Positions 45,301 to 55,208 of a stretch of 64,000 bases of DNA are shown piece after piece. A program made the position numbers and the translations under genes. The DNA comes from Tetragonia tetragonoides (lineage: Eukaryota > Streptophyta > Magnoliopsida > Caryophyllales > Aizoaceae), in contig CM076154.1 in the NCBI GenBank assembly GCA_038025085.1, positions 34,886,501 through 34,950,500 on the forward strand. Reading direction: 5' to 3'. A model generated the notes under the pieces. That model worked only from the letters and a program-made list of their open reading frames with translations, was not told the DNA's origin and searched no databases. The number at the start of each line of letters is the position of its first letter. Position 1 is the first letter of the stretch.

Positions 45301-46098
45301 GCAGCATACGGACTCTTTCTTTTCCCGCTGTTGCTGGTGCTTTCCATATAGCTTCTAGCCCTTTTGCTGAATTTTTGTACATGTTCTTTTGTTAGGTTCC
45401 TTTTTCTTCTGTTTCTCGCCTACAATGTTTGTACTTTCCAGTAATCTGATTTCTTGTTACTCTTTTGTAGCAAGGATAGCTGCACACCTACAGATTCTGC
45501 GACAATGCTTCTTGCCTAATGTCTCAGACAAGCATGTCATGCGTGTTGTGTCCGCTTGTCTGACTCATTTCATGTCACCTATCTGGGTGTCCAGGCTTCC
45601 TAGCTGGCACACCTGCTGGGATGTATTGATTTTTATCATACAAGATGAATTCCTGGAAACCAGAAACATGGCAGCTGTGTTAAAACTGGTGGCAGTCAAC
45701 TCCAATTCTTAGTCTGTAGAGTGACCAGATATGTAGTTTGTCTTCCCTTGCTTAATTTACCTGTTTTGCTCATGCCTCGCCCGATTTACTGATGGGGTAG
45801 TAAGTGTACTGAGACTGATGAACCTGTATGATATTCATTATATTCACTATCTATTTCTGAGCTTGCTTTTATTGTATGTTTCAATCAAGATTTTTCAAGA
45901 TGCTTGAGTATCAAAGATTGAGAACCAGATATGTAGCCAGACACAAAGTTATTTGAAACGGCAGCCAACAAAAACTACATGTGAAGCTCATGAAAGACTA
46001 ATACAGAGACCTGGCTATGAATCCTGACTATCACTTCCCTTTTCTAGCCACTGCGAGACAAAGAAATGAGGAAGTTATTGAATTATACAGCAAGGGAA
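42344..46098. other. Long 3' flank of F-box copy 5, no supported gene
   Basis: Largely duplicated-unit flank. Blocks at about 42950-43000, 43370-43400 and 43860-43910 match those after copies 1, 2, 6 and 7. Two internal copies of one block (about 43130-43460 and 43620-43960) suggest a local tandem duplication. The + frame at 45389-45712 overlaps a block conserved with 59455-59485 (CTACAGATT...CAATG) and shows no domain, so it is treated as flank. Confidence 0.5.
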
Positions 46099-46500
46099 CT
46101 AGAAGAGGTTCTGGGCAGAAACAGGCAGTGAACCTGCAGGGCCAGAAGATTTCTCACAGTACCCAGCAAGTAAGTTTCCCTCTTCAGCAGTAAATCCGAG
46201 GACACTAAGCATAGATGGCCAGCAATGGTGGATGATGACCTCAATGGCATGGCAACAGGGTGTGTCAATGTCAGTATATCCATTCAGCAAGAAGGCGATA
46301 ATCTCATTCGAGCATGAGCGAAGCTCGGAGAGAGCGGTCCAGCAATCATCAGTTGTGTAACTGTTATGGCCCTGCTGTAGTCTTGCTGCAAGGTCTAAAC
46401 TAGGCTTGGCAGTGATAGGGAAGTCTCTCATTGCAGCTGCAGCGTTTGCGAGTACAAATGCTATGGCTAGTAGCATGAAAACATTATTCTGGAGGGCCAT
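46099..46500 (-). CDS. EC1-like egg-cell-secreted small cysteine-rich protein
   Basis: 133-aa intronless protein (ATG at 46500). Residues 1 to about 24 form a hydrophobic signal peptide (MALQNNVFMLLAIAFVLANA). The mature part has six cysteines (53, 63, 82, 83, 93, 115) in the prolamin-like/EC1 pattern: DDCWTALSELRSC, then DTPCCHAIEVIIHHCWPSML, then AGYC. In Arabidopsis EC1 proteins are released by the egg cell on sperm arrival and trigger surface exposure of the fusogen HAP2/GCS1. Orthology to a specific EC1 member cannot be judged here. ATG 46500 was chosen over upstream frame continuation because it begins the signal peptide and agrees with the pseudogene copy. A TATA box lies about 70 bp upstream. 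It looks fully functional. Confidence 0.92.
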   Translation of the reverse strand: MALQNNVFMLLAIAFVLANAAAAMRDFPITAKPSLDLAARLQQGHNSYTTDDCWTALSELRSCSNEIIAFLLNGYTDIDTPCCHAIEVIIHHCWPSMLSVLGFTAEEGNLLAGYCEKSSGPAGSLPVSAQNLF

Positions 46501-46568
46501 GGTTGAAGTGATTACTGTATACAGAGAGAGATAGAGAGATTGAGGAAAAGGATGGGGAGTATTGGGCT

Positions 46569-46577
46569 GATTTATAC
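46569..46577 (-). promoter_or_regulatory. TATA box of the EC1-like gene
   Basis: Minus-strand TGTATAAATC about 70 bp before the ATG, identical to the string before the pseudogene at 14030-14373. Confidence 0.65.
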
Positions 46578-46759
46578 AGGGGCGTAGCCCTGGAAGATGA
46601 AGAGATCTGGACTGTTCAGTGTATGGTTTAATGTGGGTACATGAGATGATTGGTTTTCTGCTTCCGTTATTCATTGTGTCATTTCTAGAGTTTTCTCTAA
46701 TTAATTCCCAAGTAAGTCTTGTTTAAGATCAATTCACACACTAAAAATCCCTGCTTCAC

Positions 46760-47295
46760 TTATTTGGTTGGGCAGAAAATCGTTTTTAACTGAAAAGTAT
46801 TTTCAGTGTAAAATGTATTTCTGTTCACATTTTCCGTTGTGTGGTTACAACGGAAAACAATTTTTCTGAAATTTTTTTTCTTATAAAAAAATAAAATCTA
46901 CTAACATAGTTGCGTCGATCTCGAAAAGTTAGGTAGATTAAAAAAAAAATCACCTCAAACGCATATCGGAGTAAGAAAATTATACTTATTTGAAGAAAAA
47001 AAACAATATTGAAAAAGTGGCCTGAAAGTTCGGCCCAAGGCCCAATCAAGTAGGGTGCGAGTTTATTTTTATAAACCCGAAGTCCTGACAACTAAACCCG
47101 ATGCTCAAGTCCACTATTAGTGCTCCGGGGACATAGTGTTAACCAACGAAACCGTTTTCCCTTTATTTTGAAGGCAAAACATTTGCACCTATATAGGTAA
47201 AAATGATTTTCCCTCTGAAAAGTATTTTCACTCTCATTGTAAACCAAACAACGGAAAATGGAAAAACTGTTTTCACCCTAACCAAACGGAGGCTT
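46760..47295. mobile_element. Probable MITE or other TIR fragment
   Basis: TTTGGTTGGGCAGAAAA near 46760 and the inverse of the sequence near 47277-47293 (TTTGGTTAGGGTGAAAAC) form imperfect inverted ends. Both border AAAAGTATTTTCA-type sequence repeated at about 46795 and 47218. No coding capacity; the target duplication is unresolved. Confidence 0.45.
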
Positions 47296-47791
47296 AAGTG
47301 TGATCATTGTCTCATCGAAAGTTACGAAAAGACTGACTTATAGAATGACAATTAAGAAGTTTTTGTGTAAATTCCTAGATAATTAATTCTCTAATGATAA
47401 TTAAGCTAATATCTAATCCTTGATTTTTCTAGATTATTATGCGTTCTTTATTTTCCAACATTCTTTTTTCCATGTTGGACGACAAATTGACAATGGATAT
47501 GATGTTGTAACCTTTGCCTCCATGGTGCCTTCCCGAAAAAGAAAAAGAAAATAAATGAAAGAAAAAGAAAAAGAAAATGTTACACTCGAAATTCGAAAAC
47601 CGGCAAAAGCAGTAAGGCGGCTGAAAAATGGCGGCAAACATAACGGCTAAATTTGCCTTCCCTTATAACACCCGTTGGCCGTTGTTTATTTCAGATCTCT
47701 GTCAAATATTTTCTCTTTCTTAAGCCAATTTGCAATTTGGTCTCTCTTTCTTTGCCAATTATTTTCTAACACACACAGCTTTGTCGAAGTC

Positions 47792-48338
47792 ATGGATCTT
47801 CACTTTATGCACCAAGACGGAGTGATAATAATCACTGAGACGCCTCTTCATGATGAACCAGTAAGTTTGTTATTTATTTTGTCACAATTTTAGTTTTTTT
47901 CATGAATTATTGAAAAGGGTATCTAAATATATATTTTTTTTTAATGATGAAATCACAGAGACAATCAATGGAATCGTGGATTTCGGATGAATTCGAGTTT
48001 ACCCAGAAAAGTTTGAGTCTTTTGGAAGAAATCAGAAGAGGATTGATCATAGATACCCAGTTGAATATCAAATCTTCTGTTTTCAATGATCAGAATGAGG
48101 CTGAAATTTGTGCAATTTGTCAGGTAATTTTGATACCAATTTGATATTTTTGATGGGTCTGACTGTTTATTAATTTCTGATGAAAATTTGATCTGGGATT
48201 TTGCAGACTGAGTATGAAGGAAGAGAGAGAATAGCAAGTTTGAAGTGTGGACATGAATATCACAGTGATTGCATCAGGAAATGGTTGATTCTTAAGAACG
48301 TTTGTCCTCTCTGCAAATCCACTGCCATTGATTATTAA
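47792..48338 (+). CDS. Small RING-H2 E3 ubiquitin ligase-type protein
   Basis: Three exons (47792-47860, 47959-48123, 48207-48338), all GT-AG and phase 0, encode about 121 aa. The N-terminus (MDLHFMHQDGVIIITETPLH) and central part (LSLLEEIRRGLIIDTQ) have no known domain. The C-terminus is a RING-H2 finger: Cys74-x2-Cys77, Cys92-x-His94-x2-His97-x2-Cys100, Cys111-x2-Cys114 (CAIC, CGHEYHSDC, CPLC). The RKWL after Cys100 is the usual E2-contact helix residue context. Such proteins transfer ubiquitin from E2 to substrates. No membrane segment is seen. The coding region is intact; a Copia array begins about 290 bp after the stop. Confidence 0.88.
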
Positions 48339-48629
48339 TGGATTTTAATTTTTTGGGTTTTAATTTTCCGTGGTTTGTAGCCGTTGGTAAAATAATTTTG
48401 GTGGGAATTTAGCCGTTAGTTATTAAGTAGCCGTTGCTGAGTTTTTTTTTTTTTTTTTTTATGCTTTTAGGGTTAATCAAGTGTATATCTTTGTTTCCTA
48501 GATCAATAAAGTGTGCTGTAAATCTTATTTCCTTTTATTTTTCTATGTAATCTCGCATTGTATTTTTGTCATGTTTGATTGTTCAATGTGAAAAGTAAAG
48601 TTTTGGAGCCAGTACTACTTGTTGAATGA

Positions 48630-49378
48630 TGTTGAGGTAACGCCCCAATACCAAATAATATTTAGTTGTGTTTTATTTTATTTAAGTTTGTAAAGAAATA
48701 AAATAAAACAAAAGAAAACAAAAAACATAAAAAGAAGGAAAAGAGAAGTGTGTGTGTGTTGCTACGTGAGTTTGGAACTCACTTGTGGGCCTTAAATGGC
48801 TTTTGACTGGTTAGCCCACCAAAGCAAGCCTTTGTGTGGCTTAGTCTTACAAGAAGCTTCCACTAGAAGCTGCTGGACAAGAAACAAAAGGGAGTTGTAA
48901 CGCATGTGCACAGCGAACAAAAACAGCCAAAAAGAAAAGGGAGAGCCAGTGAGTGAGAGACAAACAAAAGAGTGAGAGAAATTGAGTATTTCTCCAAAGA
49001 GGTTTGTTCCAGTTCACGGTTGATTCGGCTTGTTCGGGTGAAGGTAATCGGAGTATTCGGATCGGTCATCGACAGGTATTTGTGGGTGTATCTTTGGGTT
49101 TGTGGGAGTACCAAATTGAGTTAGGGTTTGTCAATTTGTACTAATACCAAAGATAGCTTGTTTACTTGTTGCTTGATCTTGTGATTGTTGCTGATTGTAC
49201 TCTTGATTATTATAGTGGATTATTATTTTAGTGCGTGGAGATCCGCACCGTGGTTTTTCCCCTAATTGAGAGGGGTTTTCCACGTAAAATTGTTTGTGTT
49301 GTTTTTGGGTTCTTGCACTTTATTTTTCCGATTATCTGTTGTTGTGATTGTGGGTAAATACCGTAGTTTTCCCCAACA
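48630..49378 (+). repeat. LTR 1 of the Copia array
   Basis: Begins TGTTGAGG and ends CCCCAACA, short inverted termini. It lies directly before the primer-binding site. Confidence 0.95.
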
Positions 49379-49379
49379 G

Positions 49380-49391
49380 TGGTATCAGAGC
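49380..49391 (+). other. Primer-binding site (initiator tRNA-Met type), first unit
   Basis: TGGTATCAGAGC follows the LTR after one base and is the standard plant Copia site complementary to the 3' end of initiator tRNA-Met. The same site recurs at 51556-51567. Confidence 0.9.
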
Positions 49392-49464
49392 TTTGGTTGT
49401 AGGATCCGTGTGGTGGGAAAATTACTGTATTTGTTGAAGGGAGGAATTATTTTGTGCAAGTAAG

Positions 49465-50811
49465 ATGTCTGGTAGTGTGCCCAAATTTGATATTCCTTTG
49501 TTTGATGGTAAAATTAATTTTACTGTGTGGAAGAGTACGGTTGAGGATTTGTTGGTTCAACAAAATTTAGATGAGGCTTTAGATGAGACAAAGCCTAGTG
49601 GGGTGACCGATGCCCAATGGACATCGAAGAAGAAGAAAGCTGTCAGTACTATTAGATTAGCTATGGCTCCGGAGATCAAGTATAATTACTTGACTGAGAC
49701 AAATCCAAAGAAGTTGTTGGATAAGCTCCAGAGTGTATATGCATCAAAGTCACTGACTAACAAGCTTTGTTTGAGATATGAGTTGTACCAGCTAAAGATG
49801 GAGCAAGGTACAGCGTTGCAGGACCACATTAACAGTTTTAACCAGCTAGTATGTCAGTTGAGAAATGCAGATGAGAAGATCTCCGATCAAGAGGAGGCAT
49901 TGTTATTGTTGGCTTCACTACCTAAGTCCTACAGGCCAATTGTGCAGACATTACTTGTAGGGAGGACAGAGATTACACTAGATGAAGCAATGACAGTGTT
50001 GAGAGAGAATGATCGGATGATGTTGCAGGTTGATGGTGTATCTCCTAGTGATGGAGGAGATAGAGTACTAGCTGCGGAGGTGTCCGAAAGAGGGAGGAAT
50101 CATGAGAGAAGAGGTGGTGGCCCGAGAAGTAGGTCGAAGTCGCGCGCGAGAGACTTTAGTAACGTGGAGTGTTACTATTGTGGTGAGAAGGGTCATATTC
50201 AGAGTCGTTGCCCAAAGATGAGAGATGATTTGAAGAGTTTCAAGCAGCTGCAAGAGAAGATGGGCAAGACCAAAATTGATGATGATAGCGGTTCCTCTAA
50301 TGTAATTATGTCTTGTGATGGTAATAAGGAGTTGTTCTTGGCTAGTAACAATGAGGGGAAGGAAAGCAAAGAGAGTTGGGTGTTGGACTCCGGCGCTTCG
50401 GTTCACATTTGTAGAGACCATGCTATGTTTGATACTTTGTGCCAAGATGGTGAGTATGGTGACATCAACATGGGGAGTGGTAAGATGAAGGCCAAAGGGA
50501 TGGGAAGCATCCGCATTGAGCTCCATGGTGGTGTGACTAGAACTTTCCAGAATGTGAGGTATGTACCCGATGCTCGTGTCAACGTGATTTCGTTGGGTGA
50601 GTTGACATCGCAAGGGTGTAGATACATTGGTACGGGAAGATGGTGCAAAGTGTATCGTGGTGCTACTTTGATTGTGCAAGGAAAGAAGGCGGAGAACAAC
50701 TTGTGCTATGTTGAGGGTCATTGCGTAAGGAGGAGCAAGGCCAAGAAGAAGGTCCGTTTTTCGGACAAGGTGGAGGTATTTGGTGATTTGGGTCGAGGGA
50801 GGATTTGTTGA
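49465..50811 (+). CDS. Copia gag-protease protein, first copy
   Basis: 448 aa. The N-terminal half is the Copia gag domain (UBN2-type: FDGKINFTVWKSTVEDLL, LYQLKMEQGTALQDHINSFN). A CCHC zinc knuckle lies at about residues 235-249 (CYYCGEKGHIQSRC). The protease active-site motif LDSGASVHIC is at about 306-315, and the frame continues through part of the gag-pre-integrase region. It then passes directly into a basic tail (RRSKAKKKVRF) and ends at a TGA formed by the first six bases of the next LTR. Integrase and RT are missing. It should make particle protein only, mobilised by an autonomous relative. Confidence 0.93.
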   Translation: MSGSVPKFDIPLFDGKINFTVWKSTVEDLLVQQNLDEALDETKPSGVTDAQWTSKKKKAVSTIRLAMAPEIKYNYLTETNPKKLLDKLQSVYASKSLTNKLCLRYELYQLKMEQGTALQDHINSFNQLVCQLRNADEKISDQEEALLLLASLPKSYRPIVQTLLVGRTEITLDEAMTVLRENDRMMLQVDGVSPSDGGDRVLAAEVSERGRNHERRGGGPRSRSKSRARDFSNVECYYCGEKGHIQSRCPKMRDDLKSFKQLQEKMGKTKIDDDSGSSNVIMSCDGNKELFLASNNEGKESKESWVLDSGASVHICRDHAMFDTLCQDGEYGDINMGSGKMKAKGMGSIRIELHGGVTRTFQNVRYVPDARVNVISLGELTSQGCRYIGTGRWCKVYRGATLIVQGKKAENNLCYVEGHCVRRSKAKKKVRFSDKVEVFGDLGRGRIC

Positions 50812-51554
50812 GGTAACGCCCCAATACCAAATAATATTTAGTTGTGTTTTATTTTATTTAAGTTTGTAAAGAAATAAAATAAAACAAAAGAAAACAAAAA
50901 ACATAAAAAGAAGGAAAAGAGAAGTGTGTGTGTGTTGCTACGTGAGTTTGGAACTCACTTGTGGGCCTTAAATGGCTTTTGACTGGTTAGCCCACCAAAG
51001 CAAGCCTTTGTGTGGCTTAGTCTTACAAGAAGCTTCCACTAGAAGCTGCTGGACAAGAAACAAAAGGGAGTTGTAACGCATGTGCACAGCGAACAAAAAC
51101 AGCCAAAAAGAAAAGGGAGAGCCAGTGAGTGAGAGACAAACAAAAGAGTGAGAGAAATTGAGTATTTCTCCAAAGAGGTTTGTTCCAGTTCACGGTTGAT
51201 TCGGCTTGTTCGGGTGAAGGTAATCGGAGTATTCGGATCGGTCATCGACAGGTATTTGTGGGTGTATCTTTGGGTTTGTGGGAGTACCAAATTGAGTTAG
51301 GGTTTGTCAATTTGTACTAATACCAAAGATAGCTTGTTTACTTGTTGCTTGATCTTGTGATTGTTGCTGATTGTACTCTTGATTATTATAGTGGATTATT
51401 ATTTTAGTGCGTGGAGATCCGCACCGTGGTTTTTCCCCTAATTGAGAGGGGTTTTCCACGTAAAATTGTTTGTGTTGTTTTTGGGTTCTTGCACTTTATT
51501 TTTCCGATTATCTGTTGTTGTGATTGTGGGTAAATACCGTAGTTTTCCCCAACA
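50806..51554 (+). repeat. LTR 2 of the Copia array (shared middle LTR)
   Basis: Same length and ends as LTR 1. It serves as 3' LTR for the first internal region and 5' LTR for the second. A polypurine tract (GAGGGAGGATT) precedes it. Confidence 0.95.
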
Positions 51555-51640
51555 GTGGTATCAGAGCTTTGGTTGTAGGATCCGTGTGGTGGGAAAATTA
51601 CTGTATTTGTTGAAGGGAGGAATTATTTTGTGCAAGTAAG

Positions 51641-52987
51641 ATGTCTGGTAGTGTGCCCAAATTTGATATTCCTTTGTTTGATGGTAAAATTAATTTTACT
51701 GTGTGGAAGAGTACGGTTGAGGATTTGTTGGTTCAACAAAATTTAGATGAGGCTTTAGATGAGACAAAGCCTAGTGGGGTGACCGATGCCCAATGGACAT
51801 CGAAGAAGAAGAAAGCTGTCAGTACTATTAGATTAGCTATGGCTCCGGAGATCAAGTATAATTACTTGACTGAGACAAATCCAAAGAAGTTGTTGGATAA
51901 GCTCCAGAGTGTATATGCATCAAAGTCACTGACTAACAAGCTTTGTTTGAGATATGAGTTGTACCAGCTAAAGATGGAGCAAGGTACAGCGTTGCAGGAC
52001 CACATTAACAGTTTTAACCAGCTAGTATGTCAGTTGAGAAATGCAGATGAGAAGATCTCCGATCAAGAGGAGGCATTGTTATTGTTGGCTTCACTACCTA
52101 AGTCCTACAGGCCAATTGTGCAGACATTACTTGTAGGGAGGACAGAGATTACACTAGATGAAGCAATGACAGTGTTGAGAGAGAATGATCGGATGATGTT
52201 GCAGGTTGATGGTGTATCTCCTAGTGATGGAGGAGATAGAGTACTAGCTGCGGAGGTGTCCGAAAGAGGGAGGAATCATGAGAGAAGAGGTGGTGGCCCG
52301 AGAAGTAGGTCGAAGTCGCGCGCGAGAGACTTTAGTAACGTGGAGTGTTACTATTGTGGTGAGAAGGGTCATATTCAGAGTCGTTGCCCAAAGATGAGAG
52401 ATGATTTGAAGAGTTTCAAGCAGCTGCAAGAGAAGATGGGCAAGACCAAAATTGATGATGATAGCGGTTCCTCTAATGTAATTATGTCTTGTGATGGTAA
52501 TAAGGAGTTGTTCTTGGCTAGTAACAATGAGGGGAAGGAAAGCAAAGAGAGTTGGGTGTTGGACTCCGGCGCTTCGGTTCACATTTGTAGAGACCATGCT
52601 ATGTTTGATACTTTGTGCCAAGATGGTGAGTATGGTGACATCAACATGGGGAGTGGTAAGATGAAGGCCAAAGGGATGGGAAGCATCCGCATTGAGCTCC
52701 ATGGTGGTGTGACTAGAACTTTCCAGAATGTGAGGTATGTACCCGATGCTCGTGTCAACGTGATTTCGTTGGGTGAGTTGACATCGCAAGGGTGTAGATA
52801 CATTGGTACGGGAAGATGGTGCAAAGTGTATCGTGGTGCTACTTTGATTGTGCAAGGAAAGAAGGCGGAGAACAACTTGTGCTATGTTGAGGGTCATTGC
52901 GTAAGGAGGAGCAAGGCCAAGAAGAAGGTCCGTTTTTCGGACAAGGTGGAGGTATTTGGTGATTTGGGTCGAGGGAGGATTTGTTGA
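51641..52987 (+). CDS. Copia gag-protease protein, second copy
   Basis: Translates identically to the frame at 49465-50811 over all 448 residues, including the zinc knuckle, the LDSGAS protease motif and the stop inside the following LTR. Identity at this level means the duplication that made the array is very young, or that assembly has duplicated one unit. Confidence 0.93.
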   Translation: MSGSVPKFDIPLFDGKINFTVWKSTVEDLLVQQNLDEALDETKPSGVTDAQWTSKKKKAVSTIRLAMAPEIKYNYLTETNPKKLLDKLQSVYASKSLTNKLCLRYELYQLKMEQGTALQDHINSFNQLVCQLRNADEKISDQEEALLLLASLPKSYRPIVQTLLVGRTEITLDEAMTVLRENDRMMLQVDGVSPSDGGDRVLAAEVSERGRNHERRGGGPRSRSKSRARDFSNVECYYCGEKGHIQSRCPKMRDDLKSFKQLQEKMGKTKIDDDSGSSNVIMSCDGNKELFLASNNEGKESKESWVLDSGASVHICRDHAMFDTLCQDGEYGDINMGSGKMKAKGMGSIRIELHGGVTRTFQNVRYVPDARVNVISLGELTSQGCRYIGTGRWCKVYRGATLIVQGKKAENNLCYVEGHCVRRSKAKKKVRFSDKVEVFGDLGRGRIC

Positions 52988-53730
52988 GGTAACGCCCCAA
53001 TACCAAATAATATTTAGTTGTGTTTTATTTTATTTAAGTTTGTAAAGAAATAAAATAAAACAAAAGAAAACAAAAAACATAAAAAGAAGGAAAAGAGAAG
53101 TGTGTGTGTGTTGCTACGTGAGTTTGGAACTCACTTGTGGGCCTTAAATGGCTTTTGACTGGTTAGCCCACCAAAGCAAGCCTTTGTGTGGCTTAGTCTT
53201 ACAAGAAGCTTCCACTAGAAGCTGCTGGACAAGAAACAAAAGGGAGTTGTAACGCATGTGCACAGCGAACAAAAACAGCCAAAAAGAAAAGGGAGAGCCA
53301 GTGAGTGAGAGACAAACAAAAGAGTGAGAGAAATTGAGTATTTCTCCAAAGAGGTTTGTTCCAGTTCACGGTTGATTCGGCTTGTTCGGGTGAAGGTAAT
53401 CGGAGTATTCGGATCGGTCATCGACAGGTATTTGTGGGTGTATCTTTGGGTTTGTGGGAGTACCAAATTGAGTTAGGGTTTGTCAATTTGTACTAATACC
53501 AAAGATAGCTTGTTTACTTGTTGCTTGATCTTGTGATTGTTGCTGATTGTACTCTTGATTATTATAGTGGATTATTATTTTAGTGCGTGGAGATCCGCAC
53601 CGTGGTTTTTCCCCTAATTGAGAGGGGTTTTCCACGTAAAATTGTTTGTGTTGTTTTTGGGTTCTTGCACTTTATTTTTCCGATTATCTGTTGTTGTGAT
53701 TGTGGGTAAATACCGTAGTTTTCCCCAACA
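52982..53730 (+). repeat. LTR 3 of the Copia array
   Basis: 749 bp, ends CCCCAACA, and is followed immediately by the target duplication AATGA. Confidence 0.95.
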
Positions 53731-53735
53731 AATGA

Positions 53736-54524
53736 GATGTTGAATTTGTCTTTTTAAGTGACCAGTTTTCTAATGCAAGTCTAAGGGGCACCTCCATGAA
53801 CCCAATCGTGCAGGAGAGCAAGGGTCTCACTAGGACTAAGGAAAACTACCTGGATAAAAAGTGTCGAGATTCGAGTAAAATTCATCGTGATTCGTGTGGG
53901 TAACTGGTATTCTCGTCTGATCCTGCACATACTAGTTACAATTCTAACATCTCTGCACAATGAGTGAGGTTAGAATTGAAAATGGTGTTTGGGCTTGTAA
54001 TCAACCGGTCGCTTTATAACAGGATTGGGGTTAAGGAATTACGAGTACTTATTTCCCTGGGAGGTTTTGGGGCCATTCTGTTTTTGATAGATATGAAGTT
54101 GTCAAGGTTTGATGACCTAGAGCCACTTATAGCTACCGAAGTTAGGCCAAAAAATTTCAAAATAATAGTACTTCAAAGCCACCTATTATTGTACTTCAAA
54201 GCCTCAAAAATTTCAAAATAATAGGTTTGAGACAACTGTTGCTGGATCTACTCAATAGTCAATACCACCTATTATTGTTAGATATCGTTGTGATGAAGTT
54301 GCCCAGAACCAGAAGGCATATAGATGGCTATAAACTGAAGAATAGAAGAACATCAGATCGGATTAAAAAGAACTATTCTATGCAAATCTCAGTAGTTGTT
54401 ATAGACGTACTCGTTTGTCCTCCAGTTTCACTGATGATATAGCAATCACTGTGCAAACCCCCATAGATGTTGTATAGAAAAGAAGCATAAGTGAGTTGCC
54501 ACTTGGTCTACTTTCTTCTCCTTT
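53736..54524. other. Intergenic, no supported gene
   Basis: Repeated short strings (CACCTATTATTG at about 54181 and 54267; CTTCAAAGCC twice near 54170-54205) suggest small local duplications. No domain-bearing frame was found. Confidence 0.35.
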
Positions 54525-55208
54525 GTGATCTGGCATGTGTGGAAAACGAGGAATGATGTGATTTTTGGCAATTCAATCCCCACCACTACGGTTTGGTTGA
54601 AAAATGTTGTGGCTAAGTGCTGGAAATTTTTTGCTCTACTTGAGAAACCCCATAAAACGAAAAGAAAGAGAACCACAATCATGGTGTCTTGGGATCCACC
54701 TTCTATGGACTGGGTTAAGTTAAATTGTGATTTTACCTTTAATAGTGTCAATCTTCAAGCTGGTATTGCAGGGACATGTAGGGATCATGAAGGCAAGTGG
54801 GTCTCCGGATTTGCAAAGAAAGTGAGGGCACGCGATGTGGTGATGGCGGAACTTTTAGCCATCAAGGAAGGCCTCCAACAAACACTTCACAACAATTTGA
54901 GCAAAGTGATTGTGGAGTCAGATTCAAAGAAAGCTGTGGAAGTACTTATGAAGAGAGAGGATGTACAAGATCATCTCCGACATATCATTATGGAATGTAA
55001 AACGTTGATGGGAAACTTTGTAGAAATCAAACACTCGCATTGTCTAAGAGAGAGCAATATGGTGGCGGATTCAATTGCTCATCTAGCAATGGAGTCCCTC
55101 ACTTGTCTTGATGATACTCTCTTTTTTAATTCGGCCCCTACGGCATGTATTAACTTTGTAACAAGTGACTCTCTGGGAATTGCATATTCCAGAAAGGTTC
55201 TTACGTAA
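54525..55208 (+). pseudogene. RNase-H-like (RVT_3) protein, 3' end of a LINE
   Basis: An open frame of 227 codons lacks an ATG at its beginning; the first ATG is at 54681. N-terminal WHVWKTRNDVIFGN is the conserved linker before RNase H in plant LINEs. The RNase H fold follows with its acidic residues: WVKLNCDFTF, MAELLAIKEGL, VIVESDSKKAVEVL and CLRESNMVADSIAH. An A-rich run lies about 30 bp after the stop (55234-55242). It is most simply a 5'-truncated LINE insert with an undamaged RNase H region. An expressed, domesticated RNase-H-like gene starting at 54681 is possible but unproven. Confidence 0.75.

Larger units (their letters stand above)
48630..53730 (+). mobile_element. Copia-type gag-only element, tandem LTR-gag-LTR-gag-LTR array
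   Basis: Three 749 bp LTRs alternate with two 1427 bp internal regions at an exact period of 2176 bp. All copies appear identical. The whole array is bordered by AATGA (48625-48629 and 53731-53735), so it behaves as a single insertion with a 5 bp target duplication. Internal regions contain a Met-initiator tRNA primer site, a gag/protease frame and a polypurine tract but no integrase, reverse transcriptase or RNase H. The element therefore needs a helper in trans. Identical LTRs indicate very recent activity or an assembly duplication. Unequal exchange between LTRs would produce this layout. Confidence 0.95.

Noticed and set aside
45389..45712. Plus-strand frame of 107 codons
   Set aside because: Lies in duplicated flank (a related block at 59455-59485 is not open) and has no domain.
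50068..50721. Antisense frame of 217 codons opposite gag (repeated at 52244-52897)
   Set aside because: A shadow of the gag/protease reading frame, with no domain of its own.
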